Part shown: in pieces, positions 23,438 through 30,748 of the stretch
Numbering within the stretch: the first letter of the stretch is position 1
How the letters are laid out: the number at the start of each line of letters is the position of its first letter
From: Halobacteriales archaeon QS_6_64_34
GTDB lineage: Archaea; Halobacteriota; Halobacteria; Halobacteriales; Haloarculaceae
Reading direction: 5' to 3'
Assembly: GCA_003020925.1 (NCBI GenBank)
Contig: PXRT01000015.1
Span: 1 to 64,000 of the forward strand
Length of the DNA: 64,000 nucleotides
Position numbers and translations under genes: made by a program
The notes under the pieces: model-generated
Told to the model about the DNA's origin: nothing
Databases searched by the model: none
What the model saw: only the letters and a program-made list of their open reading frames with translations

Positions 23438-24694
23438 CTAGGGCCAGATACCGCCCTCCTCGGCGGCGTCGACGACGCGTTCGATAGCGACGACGTACAT
23501 GGCCGTCCGGAAGTTCGGGGCGTCGGTGCGTTCGTAGGTATCGACGAGGTTGTCGAAGGCGTTTGTGATGATGGTCTCCAGTTCGTCGTTGACCCGCTCC
23601 TCCGACCAGTAGAAGCGCTGGCGGTTCTGGACCCACTCGAAGTAAGAGACTGTGACGCCGCCGGCATTGGCGAGGATGTCGGGGAAGACGGTCACGTCGC
23701 GGTCGGTCAGTACGTCGTCGGCCCGGGGGGTGAGCGGGCCGTTGGCGGCCTCGACGATGACGTCGGCTTGCACGTCCCGAGCAATCGACTCGTCGATGGC
23801 GTTCTCCAGGGCGGCCGGGACGAGCAGGTCCACGTCCAGCGTCAGTAGCTCCTCGTTGGAGAGTTCCTCGGTGGCGCCATCGAACCCGGCCAGCGACCCC
23901 GTCTCGCGCTTGTGGCCTTTCGCGGCGCGGGCGTCGAAGCCGTCGGGATTGTGGATGGCACCCGAGGAGTCCGAGGCGGCGACGATGTCCGCGCCGAGGT
24001 CGTCGATGAGCTTCGCGGCCACGGAGCCGGCGTTGCCGTAGCCCTGGACCGCCACGGTGGCGTCTTCGATGTCGATTCCCAGGTAGTCGAAGGCCTCGCG
24101 TGTCGTGAACATCACCGACCGACCGGTCGCCTCGACGCGGCCCGCGCTCCCGCCCGATTCGGGTGCTTTCCCGGTTATCACGCCCGGTTCGGTCGTGTTT
24201 TCCAGTTTCTCGTAGGTGTCCTTTATCCAGTTCATCTCCCGCTGGCCGGTGTTGACATCGGGGGCGGGGATGTCCTTGTCCTCGCCGATGAAGGGCCGTA
24301 GCTCCTTGGCAAAGGAGCGGGTGATGCGCTCGATTTCGGCCGCGGAGTAGCGCCGCGGGTCGATGCGGATACCGCCCTTGCCGCCGCCGTAGGGGATGCC
24401 GACGGCGGCGCACTTGTACACCATCCACCCCGAGAGGGCCGTGACCTCGTCGCGCGATACTTGCGGGTGATAGCGGATACCGCCCTTGTAGGGCCCCCGG
24501 TTGCCGTTGAACTGCGAGCGGAAGGCCCGGAACACCTCGATGGAGCCGTCGTCGAGTTCCACCGAGAGATTCGCCTCCAGCACCCGCTCGGGGTGTTTCA
24601 GTCGCTCTAGAACGTCGGTCGGGTATTCGAGGTAGGCGGCGGCGTCGTCAATCTGCTCCTGCAGACTCTCGAACGGGTTTACCTCGTCAGACAT
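23438..24694 (-). CDS. gdhA: Glutamate dehydrogenase (Glu/Leu/Phe/Val family)
   Basis: 418 residues from [16 protein letters not shown]. It converts glutamate to 2-oxoglutarate and ammonium, or the reverse. The substrate site is clear: [20 protein letters not shown] then [23 protein letters not shown] with catalytic Lys residues, and [14 protein letters not shown]. The NAD(P) Rossmann motif is [17 protein letters not shown]. The C-terminal region includes [18 protein letters not shown]. Cofactor choice between NAD and NADP cannot be fixed here. Glutamate is the entry point of the methylaspartate cycle used by Haloarcula relatives. Confidence 0.95.
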   Translation of the reverse strand: MSDEVNPFESLQEQIDDAAAYLEYPTDVLERLKHPERVLEANLSVELDDGSIEVFRAFRSQFNGNRGPYKGGIRYHPQVSRDEVTALSGWMVYKCAAVGIPYGGGKGGIRIDPRRYSAAEIERITRSFAKELRPFIGEDKDIPAPDVNTGQREMNWIKDTYEKLENTTEPGVITGKAPESGGSAGRVEATGRSVMFTTREAFDYLGIDIEDATVAVQGYGNAGSVAAKLIDDLGADIVAASDSSGAIHNPDGFDARAAKGHKRETGSLAGFDGATEELSNEELLTLDVDLLVPAALENAIDESIARDVQADVIVEAANGPLTPRADDVLTDRDVTVFPDILANAGGVTVSYFEWVQNRQRFYWSEERVNDELETIITNAFDNLVDTYERTDAPNFRTAMYVVAIERVVDAAEEGGIWP

Positions 24695-24783
24695 ACTCTA
24701 GGGGTGGACGACTGGCGGCAAAAGGATACCGCCGTAACCTTCTTTCCGACGTGGGTAACTGTCGGATACCGCTTTGGCACCGC

Positions 24784-25114
24784 CTACCCGCCGTGGAACA
24801 CGTCATCGGCGCGAATCCGCAGGATGACCCGCTCGCTCTCGATTGGCTGGGGATACGCTTCCTCGCCCATGTAGCGCATGGCGAGTTCGTCGATGTGCTC
24901 GCGAGCGCCCTCGGTCGTCACAGCGTCGACCTCGCCGGTGACCGAGAGAAAGCGGTAGGGGTCGTCCGGGTCAGTCATGCTGACCGACACCGTCGGGGTC
25001 ATAATCGACCCAGACCGGCGTCGTGTGGGGCCGGCCGTCCGGGAGCATCGTCGTCACGTGAGCAAAGGTCGCTTTCTCGAAGAGGTCGTGGTACTGCTCG
25101 GGAATCGTCGCCAT
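24784..25114 (-). pseudogene. PPOX-class (pyridoxamine 5'-phosphate oxidase-like) protein, frameshifted
   Basis: From the ATG at 25114 the frame reads MATIPEQYHDLFEKATFAHV then TPVWVDYDPDG and stops soon after. The other frame from 25002 carries the second half, VSVSMTDPDDPYRFLSVTGE, then AREHIDELAMRYMGEEAYP and VILRIRADDV. Between the two halves, the strand with the R-x-K/E-N-x-x-R-x-P motif of F420/FMN-binding PPOX proteins is missing. A deletion of roughly 60-70 bp with loss of frame explains both. The gene is probably dead. Confidence 0.75.
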
Positions 25115-25156
25115 GTGTCAGGTGTCGCAAGCGAGACAGTTAGTTGTATGGCGCGC

Positions 25157-25990
25157 TCAGTCCGGGCCGCTCCCGGCACGCGCCAGCACCCACTCGGCCT
25201 GCCGAACCTGGGGAGCGTCTACCATCTCGCCGTCGAGGACGAAGACACCGCCGTTGGCCTCCTCGCTGGCCTCGAGCAGTCGCCGAGCCCACGCCAGGCG
25301 CTCGGGGGTCGGCGTGAACACGTCGTTGAGGGTCGTCGCCTGTGCGGGGTGGACGGCCAGTTTGCCGTCGTAGCCCAGTTCCAGGGCGCGCTCGGCCTCG
25401 GCGCGGAGGCCGGCCTCGTCGGTGTAGTTCGGATAATGCGTGTCGATTGGTGAGATACCGGCAGCCCGGGCGGCGAGGACGACGTGCTGGCGGGCGTGGT
25501 CGAGTTCACCGCCCTCGGCAGTCCGTGTCGCGCCGACGTCACCGGCGAGGTCCTCCGCGCCGAAGACGAGCGCGTCGGTCGCGTCGTGGGCGGCGATAGC
25601 CTCGGCGTGGAGCACGCCCGCAGCGGACTCGACGAGGGCGAGTATCGGGCAGTCGATGCCCGCATCGGCCAGCAGCCCCGCGAGCCCCGCCACGTCCTCG
25701 GCGTCGCCCGTCTTCGGAAGCATGACCGAATCGGGGACGGTCTCCGCGAGTGCGACGGCGACATCCTCGGCCGCGCCGCGACCCACCGGGTTGACGCGGA
25801 CACAGACCTCGGGGTCGGCGGGGACCACGTCGGCCAGCGCGTCGCGCACGGTCTCGCGGGCCGCCGGCTTCGCGTCGGGGACCACGGCGTCCTCGAGGTC
25901 GAAGACGACGACGTCGGCGTCGAATCCGGACGCCTTCCGCAGCTTCTCGGGGTCGTCGCCGGGCGAGAAGAGGACGCTTCGGCGGGCCAT
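25157..25990 (-). CDS. HpcH/HpaI aldolase / CitE-like CoA lyase
   Basis: 277 residues from MARRSVLFSPGDDPEKL. A TIM-barrel Mg2+ enzyme that splits or forms malyl-CoA-type thioesters. Family blocks: VVVFDLEDAVVPDAKP (metal Glu/Asp), VCVRVNPVG, VMLPKTGDAED, ALVESAAGVLHAEAIA, LVFGAEDLAGDVG and GYDGKLAVHPAQ. In Haloarcula a CitE-like beta-methylmalyl-CoA lyase works in the methylaspartate cycle, and a MaoC dehydratase gene starts divergently 75 bp away. That pairing supports but does not prove this role; 3-hydroxy-acyl-CoA lyase activity of another kind is possible. Confidence 0.88.
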   Translation of the reverse strand: MARRSVLFSPGDDPEKLRKASGFDADVVVFDLEDAVVPDAKPAARETVRDALADVVPADPEVCVRVNPVGRGAAEDVAVALAETVPDSVMLPKTGDAEDVAGLAGLLADAGIDCPILALVESAAGVLHAEAIAAHDATDALVFGAEDLAGDVGATRTAEGGELDHARQHVVLAARAAGISPIDTHYPNYTDEAGLRAEAERALELGYDGKLAVHPAQATTLNDVFTPTPERLAWARRLLEASEEANGGVFVLDGEMVDAPQVRQAEWVLARAGSGPD

Positions 25991-26065
25991 ACCGTGGCTT
26001 GGTCGTCCACCGTGGTAAGTGATGTGTGCCCACACCGCTAAGGGTCGGGCCGGCGTTGGTCCGGT

Positions 26066-26515
26066 ATGAGCGGGCTGTACTACGAGGGGTTCACCGAGGG
26101 CGAGACCATCGAGCACGACCGTCGCCGGACGGTAAGCGAGAGCGACAATCAGCGGTTCTGTGACCTCACGATGAACCAGCAGCCGCTCCATCTGGACGCC
26201 GACTTCGCCGCCGAGACGACCTTCGGCGAGCGCGTGGTCAACGGGCTCTACACGATGTCGCTGGCGGTCGGGCTGACGGTTCCCGACACCACCGACGGAA
26301 CCATCGTCGCCAATCTCGGCTACGACGCGGTCGAACACCCCAATCCGGTGTTTCACGGCGACACAATTCGGGCGGTGACAACCGTCCTGGACAAGCGGCT
26401 CACGAGCGACGGCGACCGGGGTATCGTCACGATGCAGGTCGACGTCTACACCGGCGAGGAGACGCTGGTCTGTACGTTCGAGCGGACCGCGCTGGTCGAG
26501 CGCGCCGAGTCCTAG
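26066..26515 (+). CDS. MaoC-family (R)-specific dehydratase
   Basis: 149 residues, one hot-dog domain. The hydratase motif is present as SDNQRFCDLTMNQQPLHLDADFAAETTFGERVVNG, with catalytic Asp/Asn and His, and the block HPNPVFHGDTIRAVTTVL. It hydrates trans-enoyl-CoA or mesaconyl-type CoA esters. It is divergent from the CitE-like lyase gene, which suggests both act on the same pathway (beta-methylmalyl-CoA or a similar C5 compound). The known mesaconyl-CoA hydratase is about twice as long, so the substrate remains open. Confidence 0.82.
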   Translation: MSGLYYEGFTEGETIEHDRRRTVSESDNQRFCDLTMNQQPLHLDADFAAETTFGERVVNGLYTMSLAVGLTVPDTTDGTIVANLGYDAVEHPNPVFHGDTIRAVTTVLDKRLTSDGDRGIVTMQVDVYTGEETLVCTFERTALVERAES

Positions 26516-26517
26516 CG

Positions 26518-26883
26518 TTACTGCCCCAGCAGCAACGTGGCGTTGATGACGACGGCGACCACCCACGGGATGGCCAGTCCGAGCGGAATCGTCGGGGCCT
26601 GTCTGGCCGGCACCAGTTCCCGGAGGAGGCCACCCAGCCCCACGACCCCGACTTTGAGCGCGGCCAGTGCGCCGATACCGAACGCGTTGATGAGATAGCG
26701 GGCGAGCGGGTTCCCCTCGTTGAGCCCGTACTGGAGCCCGAGCTGTGTCAGATACACGTCTGCGAGCAGGGCCACCAGTACGACGACCCACAGCTCCCGC
26801 TCGACGGCCGAAAGCAGGTCGAGCGTTCGACGCCCCCACGTCTCGATGGTCTCGTGAGAGACCGTGCGGTCAGATAGCCACAT
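26518..26883 (-). CDS. DUF5658-family membrane protein
   Basis: 121 residues. After a hydrophilic N-terminus the protein has four hydrophobic segments: VVLVALLADVYLTQLGL, LINAFGIGALAALKVGVVGL, and two near the end (PLGLAIPWVVAVVINATLLLG). The D-x-Y-L-T-x-x-x-L pattern with EGNPLARYLI matches the DUF5658 type found in many haloarchaea. The function is unknown. Its 3' end lies 2 bp from the end of the convergent MaoC gene. Confidence 0.75.
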   Translation of the reverse strand: MWLSDRTVSHETIETWGRRTLDLLSAVERELWVVVLVALLADVYLTQLGLQYGLNEGNPLARYLINAFGIGALAALKVGVVGLGGLLRELVPARQAPTIPLGLAIPWVVAVVINATLLLGQ

Positions 26884-27010
26884 CTTACACCCCGGACCAC
26901 CCCCGTTCGCACTGCTGTGGCCCTATTGTTTCGGGTCTCTCGAGGGACAAAAATAATTGTTCCGGTCGACCCCCGACAGCGGCTTCCATCCCGAGTGCGT
27001 AGGTCCCGGT

Positions 27011-27163
27011 GTGATTCCCCCGCTCCGGCGTCGCTGTCCAGCGTGTGGCCACCGGGACTGGACAACCCGCTTCGGAACAGTCCGGGCCGACGGCGTCCGT
27101 CACGTCGTCTGTCCGGAGTGTAGTCACCAGTTCGAACCCGCCGAGAAACCGTGGCTACAGTGA
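27011..27163 (+). CDS. Small zinc-ribbon protein
   Basis: 50 residues from a GTG start (VIPPLRRRCPACGHRDW). Two CxxC pairs, CPACGH and CPECSH, separated by about 20 residues predict one zinc ribbon; the tail is QFEPAEKPWLQ. Such mini zinc-finger proteins are numerous in haloarchaea and mostly uncharacterised. The open frame extends upstream to 26957, but the GTG just before the first Cys gives a more usual length. It lies directly before the repeat element. Confidence 0.6.
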   Translation: MIPPLRRRCPACGHRDWTTRFGTVRADGVRHVVCPECSHQFEPAEKPWLQ

Positions 27164-27260
27164 ACGGACAAGCGGAGTCGGTGGTCCAGCCAGCGACGCA
27201 CCACCGCGAACGGCCCACAGTCCACAACGGGGCTTGATGATTCTCGTATAAATCACTCCG

Positions 27261-27472
27261 GTCGTGTTTACTTTAGCAGAAACGGTCTCAGAGTGCCAGA
27301 AAGCCCCACCTATGCCGGCTGACCAACCGGCTTCGGGTGGGGCTGAAAGGGGCCGCGTTCTCAGCGAACCCCGGCGACGCAAGCACGCTACGCGAGCGCA
27401 GCGAGTCGCGGGAGCTGAGAACGCGGGGGCTTTCTGGCACTCTGAGACCGTTTCTGCTAAAGTAAACACGAC
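27261..27472. mobile_element. Complete structured repeat element with 47-bp perfect terminal inverted repeats
   Basis: The ends 27261-27307 and 27426-27472 are exact reverse complements over 47 bases (gtcgtgtttactttagcaga... and its mirror). Inside the left end begins a nested hairpin (27304-27342): ccccacc, then gccgg/ccggc, then gggtgggg. Next come gctgaaaggggc and a second hairpin whose 13-base arms ccgcgttctcagc and gctgagaacgcgg enclose the words gacgcaag and cgcagcgag. No protein is encoded. It resembles a MITE, or the non-coding end region of an IS200/IS605 (TnpB) element. Related copies: 1-144 and 23326-23395. Target-site duplication is not obvious. Confidence 0.75.
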
Positions 27473-27473
27473 C

Positions 27474-27569
27474 GAGGACGACCTGTGCGCCGATGCGTGG
27501 GTCCAGCCCGACCAGCTGGGGATGATGAAACAGCTCGACGCGGTCGACGTGCCAGAGATGAAGCTGTGA
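27474..27569 (+). pseudogene. C-terminal fragment of an unidentified protein
   Basis: Directly after the repeat element an open frame reads EDDLCADAWVQPDQLGMM then KQLDAVDVPEMKL and a stop. It has normal haloarchaeal codon use and acidity but no start, as if the element had inserted into, or recombined with, the gene. The original protein is not recognised. Confidence 0.4.
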
Positions 27570-27659
27570 CCGACCGTCCAACGGTCGAGCGGCACCCGGA
27601 ACTCGTCGAGACCAGCGGGAGCCCCAGGACTGGGACGACCCTGATGGCGCTGGCCCGTC

Positions 27660-27809
27660 GTGGCACTCGCCATCGCGTTGCCGATGCACTGGGTGGGTGG
27701 CTTCGCCCACGACTGGGTGACCCACCTCGGGCCGATCTACCTCGCGACCGTCGTGTTCGTCGTCGGCGCAGTCCTCTCGGCCCGTGCCCTGCAAGCGGCA
27801 CCGACGTAG
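27660..27809 (+). pseudogene. Fragment of a membrane protein
   Basis: From a GTG at 27660 the frame encodes 49 residues with two hydrophobic segments (VALAIALPMHWVGGFAHDW and IYLATVVFVVGAVLSARAL) and a stop. The sequence reads like the C-terminal end of a membrane protein whose earlier part is lost or frameshifted in 27570-27659. It could instead be a very small real gene. Confidence 0.35.
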
Positions 27810-27839
27810 TACTGCTGTCGCGGACCGGGCCGCTCGACC

Positions 27840-28154
27840 CTACCAGACTACGATGGCGACGCCGAGGACGAGACAGGCCACCACGTTGAGCCGAACCGGG
27901 GACGTGACCCGCGTCGCGACGACGGTGGCGACCCCCGACGCTCTGGCGAGAACGTTGAGCGCGAAGACTACTACGAGTATCGGAATGAAAAACGAGAGTG
28001 CAAGGCCCCGCCCACCCAGCGGCCCCGCCCGGAGCACGTGGCCGGCGAGCAAGGCGAGTGTGAGAACCAGTGCGTAGATGGTACTGTATCCCAGGGCTTT
28101 GCGGAGGTTGGCCCCCCAGAGCGCGTACTCGACAGATTCGCTTCCCCGATCCAT
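27840..28154 (-). CDS. Small membrane protein, three helices
   Basis: 104 residues from MDRGSESVEYALWGANLRKAL. Three hydrophobic segments are visible: YSTIYALVLTLALLAGHVL, LALSFFIPILVVVFALNVLA and LNVVACLVLGVAIVVW. The acidic N-terminus lies in the cytoplasm. No known family is recognised. The start is flanked by tatagaac-like A/T sequence (around 28160) that could be a promoter. It lies in a region of gene fragments, but its own frame looks complete. Confidence 0.5.
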   Translation of the reverse strand: MDRGSESVEYALWGANLRKALGYSTIYALVLTLALLAGHVLRAGPLGGRGLALSFFIPILVVVFALNVLARASGVATVVATRVTSPVRLNVVACLVLGVAIVVW

Positions 28155-28271
28155 TGTCTTTATACAGAACCCTAGCGAATATAGTCCGTTCGGTCGGGTA
28201 GCAAGAGATCGAATCCGATACTGCCGCCCCAGCGTCCGCCCGAAACCGAACGGCGTCGGCGGGTTCTCCGG

Positions 28272-28472
28272 CTACAGCCCCAGATAAATGAGGAGGAGAC
28301 CTGCACTCAGGAGGACAGTCGCCAGCACACGGCCCACGAACCGTTCGAGCGCACTCGCCTCACCGGAATCGATCGCATCGACCTCACGATAGAACCGGAG
28401 CTTCGGGTCCACGAGGTTCCAGACGCCGATAATCGTGAACACAGCCCCGACCGCGAGTATCATGAGAGTCAT
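28272..28472 (-). CDS. Small two-helix membrane protein
   Basis: 66 residues from MTLMILAVGAVFTIIGVWNL. Two helices (LMILAVGAVFTIIGVWNLV and VGRVLATVLLSAGLLLIYLGL) flank a polar loop DPKLRFYREVDAIDSGEASALER. This layout resembles DUF6199-type small membrane proteins, but the match is only by pattern. The frame is complete and codon use is normal. Confidence 0.5.
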   Translation of the reverse strand: MTLMILAVGAVFTIIGVWNLVDPKLRFYREVDAIDSGEASALERFVGRVLATVLLSAGLLLIYLGL

Positions 28473-28817
28473 TACTGTCTAGGGTTGTATCTTACGAGCC
28501 TCGGCCAGATGTTCGATGAGGAGTTCAGTTTGGTTCATTACCGTCCGTTTTAATGTCGGCGACACGCTATGTTTACCGTTGCCCTTGCCTTTGGATTTGC
28601 CGTTGCCGTTGTCCTCCTGCAAGCGAGTTCAGGAGTGCACCGAGTTGATTCGTCGCTGTTTTGCTCGCGTTGTTCGCCTGCTCGTCCCGGCCACTGTCGG
28701 GTTCATCGCGCGCCCGCTTGAGGCTCCGGAGTGCCGCGTCAATTTACTCGTGAGCGACCGTATCGCGCCCTTGCCGGCCGATATCGAAATCCAGCCCCTC
28801 GTGGACCAGATTCGCGC
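28473..28817 (-). other. Gene-poor stretch with traces of a broken reverse-strand gene
   Basis: No intact gene is seen. On the reverse strand one frame (about 28580-28742) reads IDAALRSLKRARDEPDSGRD, then ANNASKTATNQLGALLNSLAG, and a second frame (about 28530-28620) reads QEDNGNGKSKGKGNGKH. Both have haloarchaeal codon use and together resemble the tail of one protein split by a frameshift within the simple-sequence part (repeats of ttgcc). The forward open frame through this stretch has no protein character. Confidence 0.35.
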
Positions 28818-30638
28818 CTAGAGTATCGTCCCGTGTTTCTTCTCGGGGCGCTCCTTCTCGACGGTCTCGTATAGCTCGAATCGGGCGGTCAGTTCGGCCC
28901 GGAGGTCCCCCGACGGAACGAGTTCGTCGATGACCACCTCGCTCGCCATCCGGTGGGCGTCGATATCCTCGCGGTACTGCTCTCGGAGCTCCCGCTCGCG
29001 CTCGGCGCGTTCTTCCGGGTCCTCGATGTCGTCCAGCTTGTTGGCGTAGACGGCGTTGATGGCAGCTTCGGGACCCATGATGGCAATCTCGCCGCTGGGC
29101 AAGGCCAGCGTCGCCTCGGGGTCGTAGGCGGGCCCGGACATGGCGTAGATGCCGGCGCCGTAGGCCTTCCGGACGACGACGCACTGTTTGGGCACCGTCG
29201 CGGCGGCGGTGGCGTATATCATCTTCTTGCCGGCCTCCAGGATGCCCTCTTTCTCGACGCCCGACCCCGCCATGAAACCGGGCGTATCACAGAGATAGAG
29301 CAGCGGCACGTTGAACGCGTCGCACTTCCAGACGAACTCGGCGGCCTTGCGGGCCGAATCGGGGAAGATTGCGCCGGCCCGCTGGGCGGGCTGGTTGGCG
29401 ACCACACCCACGGAGCGACCGTCGATTCGGGCGAAGCCGGTGAGTATCTCCCGGCCGTACTCGGGCTGGAGTTCGAAAAACGAGTCCCGGTCGACGACGC
29501 GCTCGATGACCCGGTGCATGTTGTAGCCCTCGTTGGGTTTCTGCGGGATGACGCCGTCAAGCCCCGCAGGCGATTTGGCGGGCGCGACGGGGTCGACGCT
29601 CGGGGGCCGTTCCTCGCAGTTGTCGGGCAGATAGCCGATGAGCCCGGCGACGAGTTCGCGTGCGTGTTCCTCGTCGTCGGCCACCAGGTCGGCGCTGCCG
29701 GAGTGGCGGGCGTGGACCTCGGGTCCGCCCAGCTCCGCGAGGTCGACGTCCTCGCCGGTGACCATCTCGACCATCCGTGGCGAGGCGATGGCCAGCGCGC
29801 TCATTCCCCGGACCATCACGGTGAAATCGGAGAAAACAGGGGTGTAAGCGGCCCCGGCGATGCAGGGACCATAGAGGACACAAATCTGGGGAACGACGCC
29901 GGAGATTCGGGAGTGGTTGAAGTAGAATTTCCCGATTCCCTCGCGGTTGGCAAAAAAGCCACGCTGCTGGTCGATTCGCCCGCCCGACGAGTCCACGAGA
30001 TACAGCGCCGGCCGGCCGGTCTTCAGGGCCCGTTCCTGGAGCCGGATGAACTTCTCGACGCCGTGTTTGGCGACCGAGCCGGCCTTCACCGTGAAGTCGT
30101 TGGCGCCGACGTGGAGTTTGCGGCCCTCGAAGGTGGCCGCGCCGGTGATGAGCCCGTCGGCCGGGAGCCGGGTGTCCGGGTCGTACTCGTCGGCCTCGGG
30201 GCTGTCGGCTGTCTCGCGGTCCTCTACCGCTTGACTGTCCGAAGCGCGGGGCGCCTCGCTACGCCAGCTATCGAAGTTGGCAAACCGGCCGTCCTCGAAG
30301 TCGAGGCCGTCCCCGCCGAACCAGAGTTCGAGCCGGTCACGGACGAACAGCTTGCCCTGTTCGGCGAGGCGCTCGCGGTATTTCTCCGGCCCGCCGCGTT
30401 CGATGTCGGCGATTTCCTCGCGGAGCCGGCGCTCCCGGTCGGTCGGCCCCGGTTCGTCCTCGCTCGGGTCCGAGTCGGGTCCATCGCTTGTAGCTCCCTC
30501 AGTGACGTCCCGGACCAGCGTGGGTTCGTCGCTGTCACCCATGTACACCTCGACGGTCTCGCCGACGTGTTCGGCCACGGCCGCAGCGATGGCGGTGGCC
30601 TCGTCCCGACTTGCCGACGCGGCGATACGCACCTTCAT
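28818..30638 (-). CDS. pccB: Acyl-CoA carboxylase, carboxyltransferase subunit, with N-terminal extra domain
   Basis: 606 residues. Residues about 95-606 form the two crotonase-like halves of a propionyl/acetyl-CoA carboxyltransferase: LVDSSGGRIDQQRGFF, VPQICVLYGPCIAGAAYTPVFSD, FELQPEYGREILTGFARIDG, VGVVANQPAQRAG, PLLYLCDTPGFMAGSGVEKEGI and AYGAGIYAMSGPAYDPEATLALP. The first ~95 residues (MKVRIAASASRDEATAIAAA, then VGETVEVYMGDSDEPTLV and an acidic linker) are not part of that fold and resemble a small accessory subunit. No biotin carboxylase gene is adjacent. In haloarchaea the enzyme feeds 3-hydroxypropionate/PHA or propionyl-CoA metabolism. Confidence 0.88.
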   Translation of the reverse strand: MKVRIAASASRDEATAIAAAVAEHVGETVEVYMGDSDEPTLVRDVTEGATSDGPDSDPSEDEPGPTDRERRLREEIADIERGGPEKYRERLAEQGKLFVRDRLELWFGGDGLDFEDGRFANFDSWRSEAPRASDSQAVEDRETADSPEADEYDPDTRLPADGLITGAATFEGRKLHVGANDFTVKAGSVAKHGVEKFIRLQERALKTGRPALYLVDSSGGRIDQQRGFFANREGIGKFYFNHSRISGVVPQICVLYGPCIAGAAYTPVFSDFTVMVRGMSALAIASPRMVEMVTGEDVDLAELGGPEVHARHSGSADLVADDEEHARELVAGLIGYLPDNCEERPPSVDPVAPAKSPAGLDGVIPQKPNEGYNMHRVIERVVDRDSFFELQPEYGREILTGFARIDGRSVGVVANQPAQRAGAIFPDSARKAAEFVWKCDAFNVPLLYLCDTPGFMAGSGVEKEGILEAGKKMIYATAAATVPKQCVVVRKAYGAGIYAMSGPAYDPEATLALPSGEIAIMGPEAAINAVYANKLDDIEDPEERAERERELREQYREDIDAHRMASEVVIDELVPSGDLRAELTARFELYETVEKERPEKKHGTIL

Positions 30639-30748
30639 ACCTCGACAGACGGTCCGAAGGGTCACAGGTGTTGCCCCCGCGCGGACTGATTATCATCGGT
30701 TGTAATGGTGCCGGGTCATTGATAGTCAGTGCGTGGCAATTCAGGGGT

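Noticed and set aside
27304..27345. Possible CRISPR repeat (gggtggggctgaaag resembles haloarchaeal repeat ends)
   Set aside because: Only one copy in place, no regular spacers or cas genes; it belongs to the nested hairpin of the structured element.
28516..28821. 101-residue forward frame with a Leu/Pro run (PLPLPLDLPLPL)
   Set aside because: It is the complement of the simple Asn/Gly/Lys-coding tract on the reverse strand and has no other protein character.
28953..30689. 578-residue open frame opposite the acyl-CoA carboxylase gene
   Set aside because: GC-rich haloarchaeal genes produce long open antisense frames; the sequence is low-complexity Gly/Asp/Val-rich with no domain, while the reverse strand encodes a clear PccB.
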